Positions 8,766-18,246 of a stretch of 64,000 nucleotides of DNA are shown one piece after another. The notes beneath the pieces are model-generated. The model was not told the origin of the DNA and ran no database searches. It worked only from the letters and a program-made list of their open reading frames with translations. The position numbers and the translations under genes were made by a program. The stretch lies in contig NZ_LT671417.1 of the NCBI RefSeq assembly GCF_900128445.1, forward strand, positions 1,933,201-1,997,200. The letters are read 5' to 3'. This DNA comes from Thermophilibacter provencensis. Lineage in GTDB: Bacteria; Actinomycetota; Coriobacteriia; Coriobacteriales; Atopobiaceae. Position 1 is the stretch's first letter, and each line of letters starts with the position of its first letter.

Positions 8766-8865
8766 CGCGTTTGCTCGTGCAAACGCGGAGGAGAACATGG
8801 CGTCCCCCGGAGCCCAACCGGGGAAATGCGCCCGAGCGCGCGGAGTTTGCTCGTGCAAACGCGAG
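8766..8865. repeat. Two hairpins sharing TTTGCTCGTGCAAACGCG
   Basis: An 18-base sequence that folds on itself (GTTTGC, TCGT loop, GCAAAC) occurs at 8770-8787 and again at 8846-8863, about 76 bases apart, in the gap between the ferredoxin terminator and maf. The outer flanks are partly inverted (CTCGCG on one side, CGCGAG on the other). No function is recognised. Confidence 0.6.
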
Positions 8866-8914
8866 GGCGGCCCTACAATGGGACGCGTAACGTGACACGG
8901 ACAGGAGGTCGTGC

Positions 8915-9547
8915 GTGATACTCGCCTCGCAATCGCCCCGCCGCCGCGAGCTGCTGCAGGACGCGGGCTTTGAGCTCACCATCATCCCGGCGCAAATCGA
9001 TGAGTCTCGCATTCCGGGCGAGACCCCCGTCGAGCTGGTGGGCAGGCTTGCCGCGGAGAAGGCCGAGGCGGTTCGGGCGAGCTTGGGCGCAGGCGTCCGA
9101 GACGACCTGCTCGTCGCCGCCGACACCATTGTGTGGATGGGAGACGAGGCGCTGGGGAAGCCCTCTGACGCCTCTGACGCGACGGCTATGCTGCACGAGC
9201 TCTCCGGCCGCACGCACCACGTCTCCACGGGCGTCTGCGCGATGAGGCTCGCCCCGGGCGGAGAGCGCATCGCCGAGACCCGCTTCGTCGAGACCACGGA
9301 CGTCACGTTCTGGGAGCTCACCGAGGCTGAGGTCGCGGCCTATGTCGCCACGGGGGAGCCACTCGACAAGGCGGGTGCCTACGGCATCCAGGGGGCGGGA
9401 CGAATGCTCGTGAGAAGGGTCGACGGTGACTACCCCAACGTCGTCGGCCTGCCCGTCGCACGCCTGGTGCGCGAGCTCGGCAGACTCATATCAGGCGACG
9501 CGGACACCGTCGCGGAATCCATCAGGATGGGAGGGGCCCATGCCTAG
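8915..9547 (+). CDS. maf: Maf family nucleotide pyrophosphatase
   Basis: Maf proteins hydrolyse non-canonical or canonical NTPs to NMPs and are linked to septum regulation. The N-terminus MILASQSPRRRELLQDAGF carries the S-x-S-P-R-R signature, ADTIVWMGDEALGKP the central acidic motif and DKAGAYGIQG the C-terminal motif. It is 210 residues, normal size. GTG at 8915 follows ACAGGAGG. Its last codons overlap the start of the P1 peptidase gene by 8 bases, implying an operon. Confidence 0.95.
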   Translation: MILASQSPRRRELLQDAGFELTIIPAQIDESRIPGETPVELVGRLAAEKAEAVRASLGAGVRDDLLVAADTIVWMGDEALGKPSDASDATAMLHELSGRTHHVSTGVCAMRLAPGGERIAETRFVETTDVTFWELTEAEVAAYVATGEPLDKAGAYGIQGAGRMLVRRVDGDYPNVVGLPVARLVRELGRLISGDADTVAESIRMGGAHA

Positions 9548-10514
9548 CAGCGCACAGATCGCGAGCGTCACGCAAATCCCAGGCGTCTTCGCCGCCCACG
9601 CAACCAACGGGGCGGCGGGAACCGGGTGCACCGTCATCATCTGCCCGAGCGGCGCCACGGGGGGCGTCGACGTGCGCGGCGGGGCGCCCGCGACGCGCGA
9701 GACGGACCTCCTGCGCCCCGAGGAGACCGTCGACGTGCTTCATTCCGTCGTGCTCTCCGGGGGAAGCGCGTTCGGGCTCGCGGCGGCATGCGGCGTCGCA
9801 GACGAGCTCGAGCGCCGCGGAATCGGGCTCGACGTGGGCGTGGCGCGCGTTCCCATCGTGTCAGGGGCCTGCCTGTTCGACCTCGCCTGCGGGGACCCGA
9901 GCGTGCGGCCCACGGCAGATGACGGGCGCGCCGCGTGCGCCCGCGCGCTCGACGACCTTGACGCGCCGCTCGCGCGCGGCAACGTCGGGGCGGGAACGGG
10001 ATGCACCGTCGGAAAGCTCGCCGGACCCGAGCGCGCCATGAAGGGAGGCCTCGGGGAGGACGTCGAGCGCGCTGGCGAGCTTGTCTGCGGCGCGGTCTCC
10101 GCCGTCAACGCGTGCGGCGACGTGCGAGACCCCGACACGGGTGAGGCGATCGCCGGGATGCGCGACGCGACGGGCGGGCTCGCGAGGACCCTCGACGTCC
10201 TTCTCGGCGGCTCGGCGAGCATGCCACTCGAGCGGACCAACACCACCATCTCCTGCGTGGTCACCAACGCCCGCCTCACCAAGGCACAGGCCACCAAGGT
10301 GGCCCAGATGGCGGCAGACGCCTACGCCCACGCCATCTCCCCCACCCACACCACCAACGACGGCGACACCGTCTTCGTCATGGCCACGGGGGCGGTGGAG
10401 GCTCCCGTGGACGTGGTGGGCTCGCTCGCCACGCGCGCGCTCGGACGCGCCATCGCCGACGGGGCGCGCCAGGCGGCGACGGCATACGGCTATCCCGCCG
10501 CATCCGACCTGTAG
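9540..10514 (+). CDS. P1 family (DmpA/NylC-type) self-processing peptidase
   Basis: A 324-residue member of the P1 (S58) family of N-terminal nucleophile aminopeptidases and amidases. GNVGAGTGCTVGKLAG and the segment LERTNTTISCVVTNARL match the family. The Asn-Thr pair in that second segment is where NylC-type members cleave themselves to free a Thr nucleophile. HSVVLSGGSAFGLAAACG is the conserved N-terminal block. ATG at 9540 lies inside the end of maf with GGGAGGGG just upstream. Substrate is unknown: D-amino-acid, beta-peptide or cyclic-amide hydrolysis are all possible. Confidence 0.85.
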   Translation: MPSSAQIASVTQIPGVFAAHATNGAAGTGCTVIICPSGATGGVDVRGGAPATRETDLLRPEETVDVLHSVVLSGGSAFGLAAACGVADELERRGIGLDVGVARVPIVSGACLFDLACGDPSVRPTADDGRAACARALDDLDAPLARGNVGAGTGCTVGKLAGPERAMKGGLGEDVERAGELVCGAVSAVNACGDVRDPDTGEAIAGMRDATGGLARTLDVLLGGSASMPLERTNTTISCVVTNARLTKAQATKVAQMAADAYAHAISPTHTTNDGDTVFVMATGAVEAPVDVVGSLATRALGRAIADGARQAATAYGYPAASDL

Positions 10515-10538
10515 CTGGGCGCCCCTCCCCGCCTGCTG

Positions 10539-11081
10539 CGCGCACTTCTGCATCTGAGTGCCGACCGGCGCGCAGTTCCGCATCTGCGTACACGCACGAT
10601 CTCTGACAGGCCCGTCGCTGTACGCAGATGCGCAGCTGAGTGCCGATTGCCGCCTCGCGGCGTACACGCTTCCGGATTTGCGCATCGGTCCATACGCAGT
10701 TCCGGAAGTGAGTGCCGTCCGATACTCACATCTGCAACTGCGTACCGGCCGCGGAGCTCGGACGCACTCAGTTCCGCTTCTGAGCGCCAATCACAGACCG
10801 AGACGCGTTCATATCCGCATCGGAGCATCGTTCGCAGGCCCCGGCGTACTCAGATGCGGAACTGCATACGTACTTGGACGCAAATCCGGAACTGAGCACC
10901 GGCCGCGAGCCACGACACACTCACATGAGGAACTGAGCACGGGCCGGCACGCAGCACTGGAACTGAGTACGGCCCCAAAGTCTGACGGCACGCACATCCG
11001 AAACTACGTGCCGGTCGCGGGCCCCGGCGTACTCAGAAGCGGAGCTGAGCACCAGACTGTACGCACATCCGGAACTGTGTG
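10539..11081. repeat. Array of fifteen 22-bp dyads phased at 30/41/52 bp
   Basis: Fifteen degenerate units of the form TACKCAS-N8-CTGMGTR begin at 10539, 10569, 10621, 10663, 10693, 10723, 10765, 10806, 10847, 10877, 10918, 10948, 10989, 11030 and 11060. Each unit is a dyad: left TACTCAG/TACGCAG, right CTGAGTG/CTGAGCA, with centres such as ATGCGGAA, ATCCGGAA or TTCCGCAT. Steps between units are 30, 52, 42, 30, 30, 42, 41, 41, 30, 41, 30, 41, 41 and 30, increments of about one DNA turn. Spacers are about 8 or 19-20 bases, and the longer ones resemble each other (CCGGYCGCGGGC-like). It fills most of the 760-base gap between the convergent P1 peptidase and glycosyltransferase genes. No credible gene was found inside it. 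Confidence 0.9.
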
Positions 11082-11186
11082 CACTGCCCAGGCGCCGCCG
11101 GTAGACGGGCCGGGAAGCAGCGCCGGCGCGCTTCGGGAGGGCGACGCCGACCCAGCAGCCCCCGGCGCCGCGAGCGGGACACGCAA

Positions 11187-11258
11187 GGAGCGCCCCGTCC
11201 TTCTCGCCAGCGGACCCGCACGGGCGCGGCAAAGCTGCCGAGAAGGACGGGGCGCTCC
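11187..11258. repeat. Palindrome with 20-bp perfect arms beyond the glycosyltransferase gene
   Basis: Arms 11187-11206 and 11239-11258 are perfectly complementary over 20 bp; the left arm contains most of one copy of the recurrent 12-mer (GTCCTTCTCGCC, 11197-11208). The 32-base loop includes CCGCACGGGCGCGGCAA, closely resembling the shared core of the palindromes at 33.6 and 49.1 kb. There is no T-run, so termination of the flanking convergent genes is possible but unproven. Confidence 0.75.
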
Positions 11259-11274
11259 CCCACCAGACAAAACG

Positions 11275-12309
11275 CTAGTTGAACTTAACCAGCTTCTGGG
11301 CGGCCTTGTATCCGGCGAGCGTGAGCGAGCGTCCCACGGTGCCGGGGAGGTTCGTCGCCATGCCCACGATGCCGTGGCGCGCGCGGCGGTACATGCGCTT
11401 GTCGTAGGCCCTGAGCTCGTCCCAGAGCGACTGAAGCTCGTCCATGGCGTCCTCGCGGTCGCTCTTCTTGGAGAAGACGGAGCAGATGGCCATGATGATC
11501 GTGAAGTAGTTCATCATGTAGCTGCGGAGCTTTGCCGAGGAGATGTCGTCGTAGACATGATAGGCATGCATCATGATGCGGGCGACGCGCCAGTAGTGGT
11601 CCACGCGGCTCGTGAGGACCTTGTCGTTCACGGACTGGTCCTCGCGTCCGATGAAGTAGCGGTAGACGTCGGCGTCGAGGTAGTAGATGCTGCGGCACTT
11701 GGGGAACGGCACGTAGGCGTAGATGTTGTCCACGTAGAAGGTGTGCGGCGGCATCTGGAGGCTGGCCTCGCGCAGGGTGTCCACGCGATAGGTGAGCGCG
11801 TGCATGAGCAGGTACTGCCACATCATGAAGTGGCCCATGTCGTTCCAGGTGAAGACCTTCCCGCGCGGCAGCACGTGATGGTAGTCGACGACGTTCTGCG
11901 TGTCGTCCTCGACATGCTCGTAGACGTAGTTGGTGATCACGAGGTCGACGTGGTCGCCGAGGCTGATGAAGCGGCGGAGCTGCTTGAGCAGGGCCATGAC
12001 GGCCTCGCCGTCCACCCAGTCGTCGGAGTCGATGTTCTTGAAGTAGACGCCGTCGGCGTTGGCGACGGCCTTCATCACGGCGACGCCGTGGCCGCCGTTC
12101 TCCTGGTGCACCGCCTTGATGAGGGAGGGGTGGCGCGCCGCCCACTCGTCCGCCTTCGCGGGGGTCTCGTCCTTGGTCGAGCCGTCATCGACGATGACGA
12201 TCTGGACGTCCTCGGCATACCCCGTGCCCTCGAGGATCGACTCGATGCAGTGGTCCATGTACGCGGCCGAGTTGTAGCAGGGGATGCCAAAGGTGATGGT
12301 CTTGTTCAT
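11275..12309 (-). CDS. Glycosyltransferase family 2
   Basis: A 344-residue GT-A fold enzyme. The N-terminus TFGIPCYNSAAYMDHCI, the nucleotide-binding VIVDDGSTKDETP and the metal-binding DSDDWVDGEAV (about residues 95-105) are typical of GT2. No C-terminal membrane span is obvious, so it probably acts at the cytoplasmic face of the membrane. It follows glf on the same strand, which suggests a role in a galactofuranose-containing glycan, but acceptor and donor are not determined. ATG at 12309 is preferred over an in-frame ATG at 12327 because the fold begins directly after it; neither has a strong ribosome site. Confidence 0.85.
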   Translation of the reverse strand: MNKTITFGIPCYNSAAYMDHCIESILEGTGYAEDVQIVIVDDGSTKDETPAKADEWAARHPSLIKAVHQENGGHGVAVMKAVANADGVYFKNIDSDDWVDGEAVMALLKQLRRFISLGDHVDLVITNYVYEHVEDDTQNVVDYHHVLPRGKVFTWNDMGHFMMWQYLLMHALTYRVDTLREASLQMPPHTFYVDNIYAYVPFPKCRSIYYLDADVYRYFIGREDQSVNDKVLTSRVDHYWRVARIMMHAYHVYDDISSAKLRSYMMNYFTIIMAICSVFSKKSDREDAMDELQSLWDELRAYDKRMYRRARHGIVGMATNLPGTVGRSLTLAGYKAAQKLVKFN

Positions 12310-12331
12310 CGGGGCCCTTCGGGTCATGGGA

Positions 12332-12389
12332 GGCGGGCCCTTCCGGCCCGCCGCAGGTACCTCACGGGAGCGGGCCCCGAGGGGCCCGC
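12332..12389. repeat. Two GC hairpins between glf and the glycosyltransferase gene
   Basis: GGCGGGCC/GGCCCGCC at 12332-12352 and GCGGGCCCC/GGGGCCCGC at 12370-12389 lie in the 88-base gap between the two cotranscribed genes. They may slow or terminate transcription or stabilise a processed mRNA end. Confidence 0.5.
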
Positions 12390-12397
12390 GGTCCGCG

Positions 12398-13600
12398 CTA
12401 GCTGTGCTGGGATACCAGCTCGTCGGAGAGCTCGAGCGCCGACGCGACGACGCCGTCCATGTCGTAGTAGCGGTACTCGGCGAGCCTGCCCACGCAGTGG
12501 AAGTTCACCACGCCGGCGACGCGCTCGCGATAGCGGCGATAGAGCTCGCGGTTGGCGTCCTCGAGGATGGCGTAGTAGGGGGTCTCCCCCGAGCCGGGCG
12601 TGTACGCCTTGGAGTACTCCTTCATGATGGTGGTCTTGCCGGGCAGGACCTGGCCGGTCATGTTCTTGAACTCCGTGATGCGGGTGAAGTCCTCGCTCGT
12701 GGTGTAGTTGACGGTGCCGACGGGCTGGAACTGGTCCTGGTCGAGCGTCTCGAAGACCATGTCGAGCGTGCGGTACGGCAGCGCTCCGAGGTCGAGGTCA
12801 AAGAGCTCGTCGAGCGGGCCGGTGTAGATGACCTCGCCGCCATAGGGCTTGTCGCACACGGAGACGCTCATGTCGGACACCTTGAGGATGTCGCGGGCGT
12901 CGACGCCGAGGAAGACCGAGATGAGGTCATGCTCGAGCATGTGCTCGAAGAGCGCGGTGTAGCCCTCCGCCGGCATGCCCTGGAAGGGGGCGCCCGGGAA
13001 GTAGCGGTCGTCGTCGCCCACGAAGACGGGGACGCGCCCGGTGATGGACGGGTCGATCTGGTCGGGCGTCTGGCCCCACTGCTTCATCGTGTAGTAGAGG
13101 AAGACGTTCTCGAAGACGTAGTCAGCGACCTCGACGAGCTCGGGGTCGTTCTTCTCGCGAAGCTCCATGATGGGGACCTTCTTGTTCTCGCCGAAGGTCG
13201 CAACGAGCTTCTGGTAGAGCCGCTCGCCCTTCTCCTCGCCGAAGGCGAGCTTGAGGGAGCGGTGGTTGAAGGGCACCGGCATGAGCGTGCCGTGGATGTT
13301 GGCGAGCACCTTGTGCTGGTAGTCGGTCCACTCGGTGAAGCGCGAGAGGAACTGGTTCACGCGCTCGCTCATGGTGTGGTAGATGTGCGGGCCGTACTTG
13401 TGCACGAGGACGCCCGCCTCGTCGTAGTAGTCGTACGCGTTGCCGGCGATGTGGTCGCGACGCTCGAGGATGGCGACCTTGAAGCCGCAGGACTCCGCAA
13501 GGCGGCGCGCACACACGGCGCCGGCGTATCCCGCGCCGACGACGATGGCGTCATAGCTGTCCGGATTGAAACCAGCGGGCAGACCGTTTTCGATACCCAT
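12398..13600 (-). CDS. glf: UDP-galactopyranose mutase
   Basis: A flavoenzyme of 400 residues that interconverts UDP-galactopyranose and UDP-galactofuranose. The FAD dinucleotide motif is VVGAGYAGAVCARRLAE (about residues 21-37), followed by ERRDHIAGNAYDYYDEAG and the conserved KYGPHIYHT (about residues 69-77). Later segments FFPGAP-like and VGRLAEYRYYDMD match the family C-terminus. GAGAGGACGTGT precedes the ATG. With the downstream GT2 gene it forms a small galactofuranose module for surface glycans. Confidence 0.96.
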   Translation of the reverse strand: MGIENGLPAGFNPDSYDAIVVGAGYAGAVCARRLAESCGFKVAILERRDHIAGNAYDYYDEAGVLVHKYGPHIYHTMSERVNQFLSRFTEWTDYQHKVLANIHGTLMPVPFNHRSLKLAFGEEKGERLYQKLVATFGENKKVPIMELREKNDPELVEVADYVFENVFLYYTMKQWGQTPDQIDPSITGRVPVFVGDDDRYFPGAPFQGMPAEGYTALFEHMLEHDLISVFLGVDARDILKVSDMSVSVCDKPYGGEVIYTGPLDELFDLDLGALPYRTLDMVFETLDQDQFQPVGTVNYTTSEDFTRITEFKNMTGQVLPGKTTIMKEYSKAYTPGSGETPYYAILEDANRELYRRYRERVAGVVNFHCVGRLAEYRYYDMDGVVASALELSDELVSQHS

Positions 13601-13800
13601 ACACGTCCTCTCAGCCGTCAGATACTCGCGTGCCGCCGCTGCGGCGGGGCGAGCGCGCTCCGCTCACCCAATCGTGCGATAGATTCTAGCACCTCGTCCC
13701 TATAATGGTCTCGTGCCCGCCCCCTCCCCGCCGATTCTCACACATTCGAGGGGCGAGCGCGCTAGAATGTGAGCGTTTCGCGGCTATCGAAGGGAAGAAC

Positions 13801-14787
13801 ATGAGCGACTTTCTCGCACGGATGAAGACCGCCGCCAAGGCGGACAAGAAGACCATCGTCCTGCCCGAGGGCGAGGACCCGCGCACCCTCGAGGCGGCCC
13901 GCAAGGTCGTCGAGGAGGGCCTCGCCGACCTCGTCATCCTTGGCGACCCCGCGACGATCGACGTCGAGGGCGTGACCGTCATCGACCCGAAGAGCCCCAC
14001 CGCCCCCAAGCACGAGGCCTACGCCCAGAAGTTCGCCGAGCTGCGCGCCAAGAAGGGCGTGACCATCGAGCAGGCCCGCGCGCAGATGATGGACGCCACC
14101 TACTACGGCACCATGATGGTCAAGATGGGCGACGCCGACGGCCTGGTCTCCGGCGCCTGCCACTCCACCGCCAACACGCTGCGCCCGGCCCTGCAGATCC
14201 TGAAGACGGCCCCGGGCACCAAGCTCGTCTCCGCCTTCATGGTCATGTGCACCAAGACCCCCGAGTTCGGCGCCGACGGCACGCTCGTCTTCGCCGACTG
14301 CGGCCTCAACATCGACCCGACCTCCGACGAGCTCTCCGAGATCGCCATCGCCTCCGCGAACTCCTTCAAGACCTTCATGGGCGACGTCGAGCCCAAGGTG
14401 GCCATGCTCTCCTACTCCACGATGGGGTCGGCCGGCGGCGACACCGCCAAGAAGGTGCAGGAGGCCACGGCCTTCGCCAAGGAGAAGGCGCCCGAGCTCG
14501 CCGTTGACGGCGACCTGCAGCTCGACGCCGCCATCGTGCCCTCCGTGGCGCAGCTCAAGGCCCCCGAGAGCACCGTGGCCGGCCACGCCAACGTGCTCGT
14601 CTTCCCCAACCTCGAGACCGGCAACATCGGCTACAAGCTCGTGCAGCGCTTCGGCCAGGCGGACGCCTACGGCCCCATCCTGCAGGGCATCGCCAAGCCG
14701 GTAAACGACCTGTCCCGCGGCTGCTCCGCCGATGACATCGTGGGCGTCGTCGCCATCACCGCCGTCCAGGCGCAGATGGCCGAGTAG
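13801..14787 (+). CDS. pta: Phosphate acetyltransferase
   Basis: Converts acetyl-CoA plus phosphate to acetyl phosphate, the first step of acetate fermentation. The 328-residue size matches the single-domain Pta/EutD type. Recognisable blocks are VLPEGEDPRTLEAARKVV near the N-terminus, GLVSGACHSTANTLRPALQI, MCTKTPEFG and LSYSTMGSAGG. ATG at 13801 follows GAAGGGAAGAAC. The partner acetate kinase is about 9 kb away on the other strand instead of adjacent. Confidence 0.96.
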   Translation: MSDFLARMKTAAKADKKTIVLPEGEDPRTLEAARKVVEEGLADLVILGDPATIDVEGVTVIDPKSPTAPKHEAYAQKFAELRAKKGVTIEQARAQMMDATYYGTMMVKMGDADGLVSGACHSTANTLRPALQILKTAPGTKLVSAFMVMCTKTPEFGADGTLVFADCGLNIDPTSDELSEIAIASANSFKTFMGDVEPKVAMLSYSTMGSAGGDTAKKVQEATAFAKEKAPELAVDGDLQLDAAIVPSVAQLKAPESTVAGHANVLVFPNLETGNIGYKLVQRFGQADAYGPILQGIAKPVNDLSRGCSADDIVGVVAITAVQAQMAE

Positions 14788-14801
14788 CGCTCGGGACGCA
14801 C

Positions 14802-14826
14802 GGCGAGAAGAACAGGCGAGAAGAAC
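14802..14826 (+). repeat. Two tandem copies of the 12-mer GGCGAGAAGAAC
   Basis: GGCGAGAAGAAC occurs at 14802-14813 and 14815-14826, separated by one base, between the pta stop codon and its terminator. These are two of the twelve exact window-wide copies of GGCGAGAAGRAC. Confidence 0.85.
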
Positions 14827-14828
14827 GC

Positions 14829-14861
14829 GGGGCCCGGCGGCTGATGCCTCCGGGCCCCTTT
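14829..14861 (+). terminator. Terminator of pta
   Basis: Stem GGGGCCCGG / CCGGGCCCC with a 12-base loop followed by TTT. Confidence 0.75.
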
Positions 14862-14888
14862 CATGCCAACGCCTGTCTCAGCACGACG

Positions 14889-14927
14889 AAAAAGGCGCCG
14901 CCCACCCCGGACGGGACGGGCGGCGCC
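14889..14927 (-). terminator. Intrinsic terminator of pckA
   Basis: On the minus strand GGCGCCGCCC pairs with GGGCGGCGCC, followed by TTTTT. It lies about 40 bases beyond the pckA stop codon. Confidence 0.88.
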
Positions 14928-14967
14928 ATCTCGGTCCCGAGCAGGACCGTCGCGCATCGAAGGGGTG

Positions 14968-16572
<1,605 letters not shown>

Positions 16573-16586
16573 GCGTACCTCCTTGG

Positions 16587-16608
16587 AAAAAAGCGGTCCC
16601 CCGACCGC
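16587..16608 (-). promoter_or_regulatory. Terminator-like hairpin in the pckA leader
   Basis: On the minus strand GCGGTC-GGGG-GACCGC is followed by TTTTTT, then CC and AAGGAGG. A second hairpin (CCATCCGC/GCGGATGG, about 16632-16653) lies upstream, and CATAAT at 16668-16673 could be the -10 box. A terminator between promoter and start codon is the layout of an attenuator. No known riboswitch class is recognised. Confidence 0.6.
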
Positions 16609-16782
16609 CCCCTTTGACGCAACGTCGCGGCCATCCGCCCGGAACGCGGATGGATTCAGCAGGTGCTATTATGCCACATCGCCCCGCTAGCGGCGCCAAC
16701 CGCCCCATTCGGCAAGATTCGCGCAACAATTCAGTCAGGAATGGATAAGGTTTTGAGAGATAGGGAACGAAGGGAGAAGAAC

Positions 16783-17667
16783 ATGGGCGCCATCACCACC
16801 ATCTCTGACGGCCACGTCACCGCGAGCGTCGACGCGACAGGGGCCCAGCTCATGAGCCTGCGCACGGACGCGGGAGAGTACCTCTGGCAGGGCGACGAGC
16901 GGTTCTGGCCGCGCCGCGCCCCCGTGCTCTTCCCCATCGTCGGCTGCCTGCGCGACAACCGCGCGACGAGCGCCCAGGGCGAGGTCCGCCTCCAGCGCCA
17001 CGGCATCGCGCGACTCTACGACCACGCCGTCGTCGCCCAGACCCCGTCGAGCGTGACCTACGAGCTCGCCTCCACCGACGAGACGCGCGCGGCCTATCCC
17101 TTCGACTTCCGCCTCAACATGACCTATGCCGTCGAGGACGGGACGCTCTCCCAGACCTTCGCGGTCACCAACACCGGAGACGCGCCCCTGCCCTTCACGC
17201 TGGGAGGCCACCCCGCCTTCAACGTCCCAGCCCCCGGATGCGAGGGCGAGTCCTTCTCCGACTACGAGCTCGTGTTCCACGAGGCATGGACCGCCGAGGT
17301 CCCCACGATCGACGCCGCCGGCCTGCACGACTTCTCCAAGACGCACGAGCTCTTCCGCGACTCCGATCGCCTGCGCCTCTCCCACGACCTCATCGCGAGG
17401 CTCCTGACCCTGGTCTTCGTCGAGGTCCCCGGGCGTGGCGTGAGGCTCGTCGGCCCCTCCGGGCACGGCGTTGAGGTCTCCTTCGACGGCTTCGACTACC
17501 TCGGCGTGTGGACCTCCTCCGCCGAGGCGCCGTTCGTCGCCATCGAGCCCTGGGTCGGCTGCGCGACGGCCTACGATGAGTCCGACGTCTTCGAGGAGAA
17601 GCGCGGCACCATCACGCTCGAGCCCGGGCAGTCGTGCGAGAAGACCTTCTCCATGAGGCCATTCTAG
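16783..17667 (+). CDS. Aldose 1-epimerase family protein (LacX-like)
   Basis: A 294-residue galactose-mutarotase-fold protein. The N-terminus ITTISDGHVTASVDATGAQ and RAPVLFPIVGCL, and the central TLGGHPAFNVP, place it with the LacX branch of aldose-1-epimerase-like proteins, not with canonical GalM (a separate GalM is encoded at 54 kb). The substrate is probably a sugar or sugar phosphate, not established. AGGGAGAAGAAC precedes the ATG. Its TAG shares a base with the GTG of the next gene. Confidence 0.85.
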   Translation: MGAITTISDGHVTASVDATGAQLMSLRTDAGEYLWQGDERFWPRRAPVLFPIVGCLRDNRATSAQGEVRLQRHGIARLYDHAVVAQTPSSVTYELASTDETRAAYPFDFRLNMTYAVEDGTLSQTFAVTNTGDAPLPFTLGGHPAFNVPAPGCEGESFSDYELVFHEAWTAEVPTIDAAGLHDFSKTHELFRDSDRLRLSHDLIARLLTLVFVEVPGRGVRLVGPSGHGVEVSFDGFDYLGVWTSSAEAPFVAIEPWVGCATAYDESDVFEEKRGTITLEPGQSCEKTFSMRPF

Positions 17668-18158
17668 TGACGGGAGCCATTCGACGGGCGACCGAGGGGG
17701 ACCTCGACGCGGTGATGGGCATCTACGACGCCGCGCGCGCCTTCATGCGCTCGACGGGAAACCTGACTCAGTGGGTCGGGGGCTACCCCTCCCGCGCGCA
17801 CGCCGAGCGCGACCTCGCGGGCGGCTGGCTCTGGGTGCTCGACGAGGGCAGGGGGGCCGTCGCCTGCATGAGCGTGCTCCCCGGGCCCGACCGCACCTAC
17901 GCCGCGATTGACGGCGAGCCCTGGCTAAACGACGAGCCCTACCGGGTCATGCATCGGCTCGCCTGCGCCGAGCAGGGGCGAGGCCTCGGCTCGCACATGC
18001 TCTCGTGGCTCTGCGCGCGCCACGACAACGTCCGCGCGGACACCCACGAGGACAACGTCCCCATGCAGCGCGCCCTCGAGCGGTGCGGCTTCGTGCGGCG
18101 CGGCACCATAATCTGCGACGACGGCACCCCGCGAATCGCCTACCATTTCGTCGCCTAA
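17667..18158 (+). CDS. GNAT family N-acetyltransferase
   Basis: A 163-residue GNAT. The acetyl-CoA loop is EQGRGLGSHMLSWLC (about residues 102-116), followed by the C-terminal NVPMQRALERCGFVRRGTI that packs against the cofactor. GTG at 17667 overlaps the upstream TAG by one base. Acceptor substrate is unknown. The stop codon TAA is the beginning of a hairpin (TAAAAGGGG...). Confidence 0.85.
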   Translation: MTGAIRRATEGDLDAVMGIYDAARAFMRSTGNLTQWVGGYPSRAHAERDLAGGWLWVLDEGRGAVACMSVLPGPDRTYAAIDGEPWLNDEPYRVMHRLACAEQGRGLGSHMLSWLCARHDNVRADTHEDNVPMQRALERCGFVRRGTIICDDGTPRIAYHFVA

Positions 18159-18246
18159 AAGGGGCCAGACCCCTTTTTAGCAACCATGCAAATCACCTGC
18201 CGCGTCGCCTAAAAGGGGCCTGTCCCCTTTTAGGCGACGCGGCAGG
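18155..18246. repeat. Paired TAAAAGGGG palindromes that supply both stop codons
   Basis: Hairpin one, CTAAAAGGGG / CCCCTTTTTAG (18155-18180), begins in the GNAT stop codon. Hairpin two has 23-bp perfect arms (18196-18218 and 18224-18246) around CCTGT, and its right arm contains the final codons and TAA of the convergent puuD-like gene. Both genes therefore end GTC/GCC-TAA inside the element. It probably terminates both, but the arms exceed what termination needs. Confidence 0.85.

Noticed and set aside
10539-11081. CRISPR array
   Set aside because: Units are degenerate, dyad-symmetric and separated by related, short GC-rich spacers of two or three fixed sizes; no cas gene is nearby.
10558-12627. 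A long plus-strand reading frame crossing the repeat array and the glycosyltransferase gene
   Set aside because: It is antisense to a clear GT2 gene over much of its length, has no ribosome site, and its repeated peptides simply reflect the DNA repeats.
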